A DNA stretch of 38,955 nucleotides from Gammaproteobacteria bacterium (lineage in GTDB: Bacteria > Pseudomonadota > Gammaproteobacteria > Steroidobacterales > Steroidobacteraceae): positions 1 through 38,955 of the forward strand of contig JAFAPI010000155.1 in NCBI GenBank assembly GCA_019247195.1. Direction: 5' to 3'. This document shows, one piece after another, positions 1 through 7,770 of this stretch (position 1 is its first letter; each line of letters starts with the position of its first letter). The translations under genes and the position numbers were made by a program. The notes beneath the pieces were generated by a model, which was not told where the DNA came from, searched no databases, and saw only the letters and a program-made list of their open reading frames with translations.

Positions 1-1
1 C

Positions 2-892
2 AATGCGGAGCAACGAGCAATTCGCTTCGACGTGCGCTACGCAGGTAGTCGAACGCGAGTCATGTCCTCGATAGGACTCCCGCTGGCGGACATCGCGCCG
101 CTGCCCGCACGTGTACCGGACGGCGCCATGATCGTCGTGCCCGGCACGGCCGATGGGATTGCCTTTGCGCCAGAACCATCACCGGCCGCGGTGCGTGAAG
201 ACGAGCGCGCTATTGTCGAGTGGCTTCAGTCTAACGTTAGACCCGGTCACACGCTCATTACGATTTGCTCCGGCGCACTGTTGGCTGCGCGCGCCGGACT
301 ACTGGATGGCCGCTCATGCACCACCCATCACACGGAATGTGCGGAGCTCGCCGCACTGGCACCGCGCGCCAAGGTTCTAGAAAACCGTCTCTTCGTCATC
401 GACGGCGAGCGTTACACCAGTGCCGGTGTGACCGCGGGCGTCGACCTCATGCTGCACCTCGTCGGAGCGCTTACCGGTCATACATGCGCGGTCGCGATTG
501 CTCGTCACTTGGTCCTGTACCTGCGCCGCGAAGGTACCGATGCACAGATTTCACCCTGGCTCAAAGGTCGTAATCACATTCATCCGGCCGTGCATCGTGT
601 CCAGGACGCGATCGCCGCTAACCCCGCCGCGGAGTGGACGCGAACACGCTTGGCGCAGATCGCTAACACGAGCCCACGACACCTGTCGCGGCTCTTTAAT
701 GAGCACGCCGGCATGAGTCTGACTGCCTACGTCAATAATCTACGCGTCAGGCTTGCCCACGAGTTGCTCAAAAGCAGCCGCTTGGATTTGGAGCGCGTCG
801 CGGAGCGCACTGGCTTTGCGTCATCCCGGCAGCTGCGGCGCGCGTGGCGGCGTTCCTTTGATACCCCTCCGATCGCCCTACGCAGCTCCTGA
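2..892 (+). CDS. GlxA-type AraC-family transcriptional regulator, 5' partial
   Basis: The reading frame is open to the left edge of the window, and the peptide before the GTG at 32 (AEQRAIRFD) fits the family, so the true start lies outside. The N-terminal half is a DJ-1/PfpI-like amidase-fold domain with the nucleophile-elbow motif ITICSGA. The last ~100 residues form an AraC-type double helix-turn-helix (RHLSRLFNEHAG, then ERTGFASSRQLRRAWR). Proteins of this architecture (GlxA, FtrA, ArgR of pseudomonads) are transcription activators whose DJ-1 domain senses metabolites rather than acting as an enzyme. The next gene, an M13 peptidase on the same strand, begins 61 nt downstream and is a possible target or operon partner. 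Base composition is visibly lower in GC than the genes from 3082 on. The ligand is unknown. Confidence 0.87.
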   Translation, partial: NAEQRAIRFDVRYAGSRTRVMSSIGLPLADIAPLPARVPDGAMIVVPGTADGIAFAPEPSPAAVREDERAIVEWLQSNVRPGHTLITICSGALLAARAGLLDGRSCTTHHTECAELAALAPRAKVLENRLFVIDGERYTSAGVTAGVDLMLHLVGALTGHTCAVAIARHLVLYLRREGTDAQISPWLKGRNHIHPAVHRVQDAIAANPAAEWTRTRLAQIANTSPRHLSRLFNEHAGMSLTAYVNNLRVRLAHELLKSSRLDLERVAERTGFASSRQLRRAWRRSFDTPPIALRSS

Positions 893-953
893 GCCGAGGC
901 ATTGTCCCCGTATCGCCTTTCTCACGGTTCGCAGTGACCCAGCGAGGCGCTTG

Positions 954-3011
954 ATGATGAAGTCCATGCTTGTTTGCGTCACAGCCGTGCTTGCACTCGC
1001 GCCCGCGTTCGCCGCTGACGCAGGGCTCCGGCAAATGGCCGTCGGCGGCGCCGACGGTGCCGCGCTCAGGGGCATCGAAACGGATGATATTGATCGCTCG
1101 GCGGCACCCTGTGATGACTTTTACCAGTTCGCCAATGGGACCTGGCGGGCAAAGAATCCAATCCCGGATGCGATGTCACGTTGGAGTCGGCGCATCGCCG
1201 CGCACGAGGCCAACAAACAGCGCATTCGCGATATCCTCAAAGAAGTCTCCCGCAACAGCCTATGGCCCAGCGGCAGTGTCGAACAGCTCGTCGGGGACCA
1301 CTACGCGTCGTGCATGGATACGACGGCCGTCGACGCCGCTGGTCTTAGTCCACTCGGCCCCTTGCTGGCGGAGATCGAACGTGTGCGCGACGTCGCCGAG
1401 GTGCAACGCGTGATCCGCCGCCTGCATGAACTCGCTGTGTTTGTGCCATTCGCTACCGGCGGGGTGCCTGACTACCACGAGCCGGTGAATTTCATCGAGA
1501 ACATAAGCGCCGGCACACTCGGCTTGCCCGGAGTTGAGTACTACCTGAAGAAAGAGCCCGCTTTCGACGAAGTCCGGTCCAGATACCTCGCACACGTAGC
1601 GAAGGTCCTGCATCTTAGTGGCCTTTCGTCCGAGCAAGCGACGTCGGCCGCCGGCCATATCTTCGCGCTCGAGAAGAGTCTCGCCCAAGCCGCTCTGGAC
1701 AACGCGTCGGCAGCGGACCCGGCGGCGACCGATCACAAGATGACCTTCCTGCAGCTGAAGCGGCTCACTCCTCACATCGACTGGGATGACTACTTCGATG
1801 AAGCCAAGCTACCGCGCAGCGCGCTCAATGTGGCCGAACCGAGGCTCCTGCAGCAGGTGGACGCTCAGCTCATTGGTACGCCAGTCGCGACCTGGAAGCT
1901 GTACCTCAGATGGCAACTACTGGCCTCAGCCGCGCCATGGCTATCCGCGCCCTTTGCTCAGGAGTCGTCGGAGTTCCGGCAGCTCTATCCTGTGTCGGAC
2001 CGTGCGCGGAGGACCCGGGAGGAGGTGTGCGCCGACTCGGTAGAGGCGTTGCTGGGCGATGCGCTGGGGCGCTTGTATGTCGAACGCTATTTTTCACCAG
2101 CAGCCAAGGCGAAAGCGCAGGAAATCTCGCGAAACCTGCTGGTGACACTGCGGGATGTGGTCGCGGGAACGCAATGGCTGGAAGCTGCAACGAAGCGGAC
2201 CGCGCTCGCCAAGCTTCAGGCCAGCAATGTGCAGCTTGGGTACCCGGACACATGGAAGGATTACTCCTCGCTCAGTATCCGCAAGGGCTCACTCTGGAAA
2301 AATGTCGCGGCGGCTCGCCGCTTCGCAGTGCGGCGTGACCGTGAGCAGATCGCAAAGCCCACCAACCGCAGCTTCTGGGCTTTGCCCCCCTCCTCGGCGG
2401 ACGCCTATATCGACCTGCAGCTCAACGAGCTGGTCGTGCCGGCAGGGGTTTTGCAGCCTCCCTATTTCGATCGCTTGGCTTCCGATGCAGTCAACTACGG
2501 CGCGTTCGGCATCGGCCTCGCGCATGACATGACGCATGCAATCGACAGTCTGGGCTCTCAAATTGATCTGATAGGAAGACCGGCACCTTGGTGGACAGAA
2601 CTGGACAACAAGGAATTCGCGAGTCGCAGCCAGTGCTTGATCGATCAGTACGATGGGTATTTCATCGAACCGGGCGTGCATCACGACGGGCGGCGCGTAC
2701 TGAGCGAATCAATAGCGGACCTGGCAGGCGTCGGCATCGCATATCGGGCGCTGCAGAAGTCGCTCGCGCTCCATCCGCTTCCGGTCATCGATGGTTTTAC
2801 ACCGGTGCAACAGTTCTTTATCTCGTGGGGGCAGAGCGCGGGTGGAGCCATGCGGCTAGAAGCGCAACGAGAGCTGGTTCGGGCTGACCCGCATCCCGTA
2901 CCGAAATTCCGCGTCATTGGTCCGCTCTCCGATACGGCGGAATTTGCACAGGCGTTTGCCTGTAAAGCGGAGGCGCCGATGGTACGGCAGCCACCGTGTA
3001 AGGTGTGGTAG
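954..3011 (+). CDS. M13 (neprilysin-like) family metallopeptidase with altered HDxxH active site
   Basis: The product is 685 aa, the usual length for bacterial M13 proteins. The ATG at 954 is chosen because it gives a clean signal peptide (MMKSMLVCVTAVLALAPAFA, cleavage near residue 20); the frame is open further upstream but that part overlaps the regulator gene. Family marks are the N-terminal CDDFYQFANGTW, VPAGVLQPPYFD, SESIADLAG and the C-terminal CKVW. The zinc motif is H524-D525-M-T-H528 where active members have HExxH; the third ligand E585 is present 57 residues on. The substrate-binding NAYY/NAFY segment reads DAYI. M13 enzymes are periplasmic or secreted oligopeptidases. With the general-base Glu replaced by Asp, this copy may be weak or inactive. 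Low GC relative to the rest of the window suggests transfer. Confidence 0.88.
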   Translation: MMKSMLVCVTAVLALAPAFAADAGLRQMAVGGADGAALRGIETDDIDRSAAPCDDFYQFANGTWRAKNPIPDAMSRWSRRIAAHEANKQRIRDILKEVSRNSLWPSGSVEQLVGDHYASCMDTTAVDAAGLSPLGPLLAEIERVRDVAEVQRVIRRLHELAVFVPFATGGVPDYHEPVNFIENISAGTLGLPGVEYYLKKEPAFDEVRSRYLAHVAKVLHLSGLSSEQATSAAGHIFALEKSLAQAALDNASAADPAATDHKMTFLQLKRLTPHIDWDDYFDEAKLPRSALNVAEPRLLQQVDAQLIGTPVATWKLYLRWQLLASAAPWLSAPFAQESSEFRQLYPVSDRARRTREEVCADSVEALLGDALGRLYVERYFSPAAKAKAQEISRNLLVTLRDVVAGTQWLEAATKRTALAKLQASNVQLGYPDTWKDYSSLSIRKGSLWKNVAAARRFAVRRDREQIAKPTNRSFWALPPSSADAYIDLQLNELVVPAGVLQPPYFDRLASDAVNYGAFGIGLAHDMTHAIDSLGSQIDLIGRPAPWWTELDNKEFASRSQCLIDQYDGYFIEPGVHHDGRRVLSESIADLAGVGIAYRALQKSLALHPLPVIDGFTPVQQFFISWGQSAGGAMRLEAQRELVRADPHPVPKFRVIGPLSDTAEFAQAFACKAEAPMVRQPPCKVW

Positions 3012-3081
3012 CTGCGGTCAGGACTGATGAGTCTATTCTGCGGTCCGCCCCGGCGTGCTCATGGAACTCGGTCCTGCGGTT

Positions 3082-3900
3082 TCAGCCGGAGCCGCTCAAG
3101 AAGAACTCTACCTTGTCGCGATAGGTGCGTGACAGCTTCAGCTCGTGGCCGCCCTCGAGGGTGAGGAAGTACTCGCCGTTCATGTGAGCGCGCAGGCTCT
3201 TCACCAGACGCAGATTGACGATGGTCGAGCGGTGCACGCGCTGAAAGAGCTTTGGATCGAGGATTTCCTCGAGCTCCTTCATCGTGCCGCGCAGGATGTG
3301 GGTATCGCCGCCAGCGTGGATGCACATGTAATCCCCCGCCGCGTCGATCCACTGGATCGAGGCCACCGGCACGCGCAGGGTCTCGCGCCCCTGGCGGATC
3401 GGGAGTACCTCGGGGCGCCGCCCCTCCACCGCCTTGCGGCCGTGCACGAGCAGCTGCTCGAGCGCCAGCTCGCCGCAGCCGGTGATCTCCGCGATGATCT
3501 CCAGCAGCCGGTCGCGCTGCGTGGCGGCGCTCTTGGCACGCACGTGCTCGCGCACGCGCACCAGCGCGGCGAGAAAGCGCGCGTCATCGATGGGCTTCAG
3601 CAGGTAGTCGACCGCGCGCGCCTCGAAGGCCTGGATCGCGAATTGATCGTAGGCGGTGATGAATACCACCACCGGCAGGGATTCCTGCGGCACGTGCGCC
3701 AGCACCTCGAAACCGGACATGCCCGGCATCTGGATGTCGAGGAACATCGCCTCGGGTTTGTACTGCTGGATGGCGGCGACCGCCTCGCGGCCGTTGGCGC
3801 ATTGCGCGACGATCTCGAAGTCAGGCGCATCGCGCAGTCGCAGCTCCACGCCGCGGCGCGACAGCACCTCGTCATCCACGATCAGCGTGCGGATCTTCAT
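3082..3900 (-). CDS. LytTR-family response regulator
   Basis: The 272-aa protein has an N-terminal receiver domain with the acidic pocket IVDDE (D9, D10), phosphoacceptor D55 (FLDIQMPG), T82 and K102 (LLKP). A linker follows and then a C-terminal LytTR DNA-binding domain (about residues 165-268, including IQWIDAAGDYMCIHA and FQRVHRSTIVNL). It belongs to the LytR/AlgR class, which binds direct repeats upstream of target promoters. Its ATG overlaps the stop of the upstream kinase gene by 4 nt (ATGA), so the two are translationally coupled and form a cognate pair. Targets cannot be read from this window. The degenerate-EAL gene upstream on the same strand could belong to the same regulon, but nothing in the sequence proves it. 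Confidence 0.93.
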   Translation of the reverse strand: MKIRTLIVDDEVLSRRGVELRLRDAPDFEIVAQCANGREAVAAIQQYKPEAMFLDIQMPGMSGFEVLAHVPQESLPVVVFITAYDQFAIQAFEARAVDYLLKPIDDARFLAALVRVREHVRAKSAATQRDRLLEIIAEITGCGELALEQLLVHGRKAVEGRRPEVLPIRQGRETLRVPVASIQWIDAAGDYMCIHAGGDTHILRGTMKELEEILDPKLFQRVHRSTIVNLRLVKSLRAHMNGEYFLTLEGGHELKLSRTYRDKVEFFLSGSG

Positions 3901-5030
3901 GCGCGTACGGTCCCGGCGCTGCTCGGTGGGAAGGTGGCACGCGGCGGTGGCTCGCTGCGGCTCTCGTCGCGCTCGAGCGGCAACGCCATGTCGACGCGCA
4001 GGCCCGGGTGACAGTTGGCGACCGCGAAGCGATAGTTCTCACCGTACAGCACCCCGAGGCGCTCGCTGGTGTTGCGCAGTCCCACCCCGCGCCGCTCGCT
4101 GAGCGGGGTACCCTCGCGCAGGCCCGGCCCGTCATCGACGACCGACAGCTCCAGCCAGCTGCCCCGTACCCGCCCCTCGATGCGGACCAGCCCGCCCTGC
4201 TCGCGCGCCGAAACCGCGTACTTCAGCGAGTTCTCCAGCAGCGGCTGCAGCAGCAGGCTCGGCACCAGCGCCTCGAAGGCCGGCGCCTCCACCGCGTATT
4301 CCAGGCGCAGCCGCTCGGCGAAGCGCAGCCGCTCGGTGCCGAGATAAAGATCTAGCGCCTCGAGCTCCTGGCGCAACGTGACCTTCTTCATCGGGTCCTG
4401 GTCGAGGGTGTAGCGCAGGAACTCAGACAGGCGCGTGACCGCATGGTTCGCCTTGCGGTTCTGGTTGTCGAGGATCAGGGTGGAGATCGCGTTGAGCGTG
4501 TTGAACAGGAAGTGCGGATTGAGCTGGTAACGCAGCATCTTCAACTGCGCCTCCTGCGCGAGCGCCACCGCCTTGAGCATCGCCTCCTCCTGCTTGCGCT
4601 GCGACTCGTAGAACTTGATACCGAAGTACAGCACGCTCCAGCACACGAGCAGGTAGGTGGTCGAGAGCGTACCGCCCAGGAGCTCGAAGAGCGTGCGCGC
4701 CTGCCAGTCCGGCTCGACGAAGGCCTGATAGGAGAGATTGATGACGACGCGCAGCGCCAGGGCAGTCACGTAGCAGGTGGCGAGCACCCCCAGCACGATG
4801 CTGCGCGGCCGCCGCCCCCACAGCCGCCGGTAGATGTAGCGCATCGGCATCGACAGGATGAAGCCCGCGACCGCGGAGACGGCGATGACGCGCGCATAGC
4901 TGGCGGGTTTCTCGTAAAGCAGGGCCCCGAAGTACTGGCTGACGCCGTAGGCCGCCCAACCGGCCGCGTGCAGGCTCCAGAACAGCACGTTGCGGTTGGT
5001 GCGCAGCTCCTCGAGGGTCGGCATCTTCAT
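3897..5030 (-). CDS. LytS/AlgZ-type sensor histidine kinase
   Basis: The start at 5030 (MKMPTLEEL) is chosen because the family N-terminus begins here; the frame stays open upstream but encodes Arg/Gly-rich nonsense. A second ATG at 5024 is possible. The 377-aa product has four predicted membrane helices (about residues 14-38, 45-65, 78-98, 118-141). A His_kinase domain follows with the phosphoacceptor H173 in QLNPHFLFN, then an HATPase domain with N-box LLENSLKYAV, G1 VVDDGPGL and G2 GVGLRNTSERL. There is no separate periplasmic sensor domain, so the signal is probably sensed in or near the membrane. It phosphorylates the LytTR regulator encoded directly downstream with a 4-nt overlap. Confidence 0.92.
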   Translation of the reverse strand: MKMPTLEELRTNRNVLFWSLHAAGWAAYGVSQYFGALLYEKPASYARVIAVSAVAGFILSMPMRYIYRRLWGRRPRSIVLGVLATCYVTALALRVVINLSYQAFVEPDWQARTLFELLGGTLSTTYLLVCWSVLYFGIKFYESQRKQEEAMLKAVALAQEAQLKMLRYQLNPHFLFNTLNAISTLILDNQNRKANHAVTRLSEFLRYTLDQDPMKKVTLRQELEALDLYLGTERLRFAERLRLEYAVEAPAFEALVPSLLLQPLLENSLKYAVSAREQGGLVRIEGRVRGSWLELSVVDDGPGLREGTPLSERRGVGLRNTSERLGVLYGENYRFAVANCHPGLRVDMALPLERDESRSEPPPRATFPPSSAGTVRA

Positions 5031-5227
5031 CGGCAGAAGCTTAGGCCATGGGCGGTTGTTGCGGCCGACGCCGCGCTCGGCCGGCCGCGGTCGCCACTCT
5101 CTTCGTCGCGCCACGATACCCGCTCGCCGCACCCACCGTCCCGCTCGGGCCGGAAGGCACGCCGCTCGTCCGGACGTGGGTCTGCCGCGCTGCAGCGGCG
5201 GGGACCGAAGGGGGGTCCCGGAGGGGG
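5031..5227. other. Intergenic region between the kinase and the degenerate-EAL gene
   Basis: These 197 bp are GC-rich and hold no convincing gene. The only structure I note is a 6-bp inverted repeat, GGGACC at 5201-5206 with GGTCCC at 5214-5219, just past the stop of the gene that ends at 5228. It could act as a transcript-end hairpin for that minus-strand gene, but no U-tract follows. The promoter of the kinase gene must lie here if it is not read through from upstream; I cannot point to a good sigma-70 match. Confidence 0.35.
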
Positions 5228-6994
5228 TCAGCCGAGGGGGGGTGCCATCGCCGTGATCCCGGTGGGATCGGGCGAGCTGGCGAGCGCTTCCAGCGGCTGC
5301 GCCAGCGCGACCGCGGCCCCCTGGGCGAAGTCGCAGCCGATCGCGGTGAGCCACTGCAGCGCCGCCTGCGAGTCGACCTTCTTGGCCGCGCAGTGGATGC
5401 CGAGCACCTTGGCAGCCTGCACCGTCGCCACCACCAGCGATTGGGACAGCTTGTCCTTGAGCGCCGAGGAGCTCAGGCGCGGGTGGATCTTCACCAGGCG
5501 TAACGCCTTGGAGCGCAGCAGCGGCAGCACCTGCGAGTCGAAGGAAAAATCATCGATGACGGCCCACGAGCCGAGCTTGTCGCACTGGGTCAGGAAGCGC
5601 TCGACCTGGGCGCGTCGCTGCGTGCACAGCGGCTCGCCGATCTCGAAGCCGAGGTTCTCCGGCGCGATGCCGTGAGCGTTGAGCGTCGCGGCGATCTTCT
5701 GCGCGAAGCGCTCGTCCTCGAGCGTCGAGATCGACAGGGTGACGGTGAAGCTGCTGGGCTGCGAACTCCAGGCCGCGCGATGCGCCGCGAGCCAGCCGAG
5801 CAGACGTTGCAGGACCAGGGTATCGAAGGCAGCCGGATCGCGGTGGGCCGCCGCGGCGCGCGCCAGCACCTGGTAGCGACGTGTCTGGCCACCCGCGCGC
5901 AGCTTCACGATCGGCAGCAGCTCGAGCATGAGATTCGAGTCGGCAGACGCGCTGGTCCGTGCGGGCGCGACCGGCTCGGCGGGCGCGGCAGCCGCGAGGT
6001 GGGCCGGACGAAAGGGGGTGGCGCGCGGTGTGAGGCGCGCGACGGACGCCGGCGGTGCGGGCGGTGCGACGGGGGGTGGCTCTGTCTTTGGCTCTGGCGT
6101 CTGCGCCGCCGTCGCTGCGGGGGCCGGCACCTCGGGCACGGTCACGGGCGCGGCAGGTTCCGGGACCGGTGCCGCGGCGAGGCCGGGCAGCGCCTCCTCC
6201 TCCGGAAGCTCCGGCTCGGGCGGCGGGGGCGTCGTCGGCAGCGGGCGCGCGGCGGGGCCGCGCGGCGCGGCGGGCGCGAAGTCCAGCTCCACCATGTCAC
6301 CCGCCGAAGTCGTGGGCGCGGGGACCGGCTCGGCCACGGGCACGGGCGGCGTCTCGACCACGTCGAACTCGAGGATGTCGTCGATCTGCTGCGGTGTGAT
6401 GACCGCCGCCGGCGCCGCCGTCTCGGCACCCGGGGCCGGCTGCACCACGGGGATGCGCACCGAGGCGATGGAGGGCAAGGGATCCTCGTCCTCCTCCGGC
6501 TCGAGAGCCAGCACCGGAACCGCCCCCTTGCCGTTGGCCGCCTCCTCGGGTCGCAGCAGGATGGCCAGTCGCTGCATGATCGCGCGCACGGGCGCCGCGA
6601 GCATGCGCTCGAGCGTGTCATCGCCCACAGACTTGCGGTCCGCGAGGATCATCGCGATCCCGACGGGGGCCCCGGTCGGGGTGCGTACCGGCAGGAAAAT
6701 CGCGAAGCGGCCATCCTCGAGACCCATCTCGTGGCACGGCAGCGAGGTGTCGGCGGCCAGCACCGCCAGCGCCTCCATGACCAGGCCGTGTTCGTCCGGC
6801 CCGAGCGCACCTTCGCTCAGCCACAGGACGTTGGCTTCGTGATCGCAGAGGGAGAGGGAGTGCAGGCGGCGCGCGGGAAGAGCTTCGCGCAGCTGCTGCC
6901 CCAGTGCCTCGACGGTGGCCGGCGTCGCGGGCGCGGCCGGAGCGCCGGGCGCAGCCGCAGGGGCAGAGGATCGTTTCGCCGCTTTGAAGAACAC
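5228..6994 (-). CDS. Protein with degenerate (probably non-catalytic) EAL domain and long Pro/Ala linker
   Basis: The 588-aa product has three parts: an N-terminal globular region (about 20-165, GAF-like in feel but not assignable), a Pro/Ala/Glu-rich low-complexity linker (about 165-350), and an EAL-type domain (353-588). In the EAL domain the signature Glu is Q375 (RYQVLAR), the metal-binding Asn is T419 (TLSI) and the catalytic Glu of the AEGVE motif is K538 (AKKVD). E451/E454 (FEIGE), D481-D482, K502 and Q558 (FAQG) remain. Three essential residues are thus lost, so c-di-GMP hydrolysis is very unlikely. Such domains usually serve as c-di-GMP receptors or protein-interaction modules. There is no signal peptide or membrane helix. 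The start is ATG at 6994 (MFFKAAKRSS). Confidence 0.8.
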   Translation of the reverse strand: MFFKAAKRSSAPAAAPGAPAAPATPATVEALGQQLREALPARRLHSLSLCDHEANVLWLSEGALGPDEHGLVMEALAVLAADTSLPCHEMGLEDGRFAIFLPVRTPTGAPVGIAMILADRKSVGDDTLERMLAAPVRAIMQRLAILLRPEEAANGKGAVPVLALEPEEDEDPLPSIASVRIPVVQPAPGAETAAPAAVITPQQIDDILEFDVVETPPVPVAEPVPAPTTSAGDMVELDFAPAAPRGPAARPLPTTPPPPEPELPEEEALPGLAAAPVPEPAAPVTVPEVPAPAATAAQTPEPKTEPPPVAPPAPPASVARLTPRATPFRPAHLAAAAPAEPVAPARTSASADSNLMLELLPIVKLRAGGQTRRYQVLARAAAAHRDPAAFDTLVLQRLLGWLAAHRAAWSSQPSSFTVTLSISTLEDERFAQKIAATLNAHGIAPENLGFEIGEPLCTQRRAQVERFLTQCDKLGSWAVIDDFSFDSQVLPLLRSKALRLVKIHPRLSSSALKDKLSQSLVVATVQAAKVLGIHCAAKKVDSQAALQWLTAIGCDFAQGAAVALAQPLEALASSPDPTGITAMAPPLG

Positions 6995-7091
6995 GTGCGC
7001 TCCCCGGGGACTCGGACGGCCCGCGCGCGCGGGTCCGCAGGGAGCAAGAGTGGCAGCGCGGGCCTCAGCTCGCCGTGAAATCCCTCGCGTT

Positions 7092-7137
7092 CTGTTCCAA
7101 ACAGGCGACAGGGGTTATGTCGCCATTTGTCATAACC
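7092..7137. repeat. Three interlocking inverted repeats upstream of the degenerate-EAL gene
   Basis: Three perfect dyads overlap within 46 bp. CTGTT (7092-7096) pairs with AACAG (7100-7104). GGCGACA (7104-7110) pairs with TGTCGCC (7118-7124). GGTTATG (7113-7119) pairs with CATAACC (7131-7137). The second and third share 7113-7124, so in RNA they cannot form together. The block lies just after the DUF1993 stop codon and about 100 nt before the ATG at 6994, on whose leader it probably sits. It could be a transcription-factor operator, a structured leader, or a terminator for DUF1993, although no T-tract follows. Confidence 0.5.
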
Positions 7138-7138
7138 G

Positions 7139-7654
7139 CTAGGACTCCCGACCTCCGTTCAGGAAGTCACGCTTACCGAGGTCGACGCCGTTGTGGCGCA
7201 GGATGTCGTACGCGGTCGTGACGTGGAAGAACACGTTGGGAATCGCCCAGCGCTGCAGGAACGCCAGGCCCTTGAACTCGAACGTGCGCTCGCCCGCCGG
7301 CACCTTGATGTCGCGGGTCTCGCTGCCCTCGAGCGCGCTCGGCGGCACGCTCTGCAGATAATCCACGGTGCGCGCGATGCGCGAGCGCAGCTGCTCGAGC
7401 GTCGTTTCCGTGTCCTCGAAACGCGGCGGCTCCTGCGCGGCAAGGCGCGCGATCGAGTTCTTCGCGATGTCGCAGGCGATCTGCACCTGGCGGGACAAGG
7501 GCAGCATGTCCGGCGCGAGCCGCGCCGCGAGCAGCACCGCGGGGTCGAACTTGCGGTGGGTGGCGCTCGCCGAGCCTTTCTCGAGGAGCCACGACAGATT
7601 CTTCAGCAGGTTCGTGAAGAGCTCGACCGACATCGCGTGCATCGTGATCTTCAT
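7139..7654 (-). CDS. DUF1993 domain-containing protein
   Basis: The 171-aa cytoplasmic protein starts at the ATG at 7654 (MKITMHAMSVELFTNLLKNL), preceded by a GAGGA Shine-Dalgarno; the frame is open further upstream without family similarity. The sequence is mostly helical and matches the DUF1993 pattern: SVELFTNLLKNLSWLLEKG, LLAARLAPDMLPL, and near the end NVFFHVTTAYDILRHNGVDLGKRDFL. DUF1993 proteins are structurally related to the DinB/YfiT four-helix bundle, and their function is not established. A LysR-type regulator is transcribed divergently from the same ~115-bp intergenic region, a layout in which the regulator commonly controls the divergent gene. Confidence 0.88.
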   Translation of the reverse strand: MKITMHAMSVELFTNLLKNLSWLLEKGSASATHRKFDPAVLLAARLAPDMLPLSRQVQIACDIAKNSIARLAAQEPPRFEDTETTLEQLRSRIARTVDYLQSVPPSALEGSETRDIKVPAGERTFEFKGLAFLQRWAIPNVFFHVTTAYDILRHNGVDLGKRDFLNGGRES

Positions 7655-7770
7655 GGTCGTCCTCGTGCGCCGCCCGCGGGCCAGGGGGGCGGATTCTAGA
7701 CCGGCACCCGTGGCTTGTCTGCTCCTCATATGAAACAATATTCGCCACGGGAATGGGGATTGGAAAATCC

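Noticed and set aside
753-953. Upstream extension of the M13 peptidase frame
   Set aside because: It overlaps the regulator gene and the extension lacks family similarity; ATG 954 begins a proper signal peptide.
3145-4011. Long plus-strand frame opposite the LytTR regulator
   Set aside because: Composition typical of an antisense shadow and no domain recognised; the minus strand encodes a complete response regulator.
7092-7104. LexA (SOS) box
   Set aside because: CTGT and ACAG are separated by 5 bases, not the 8 of the gammaproteobacterial LexA consensus.
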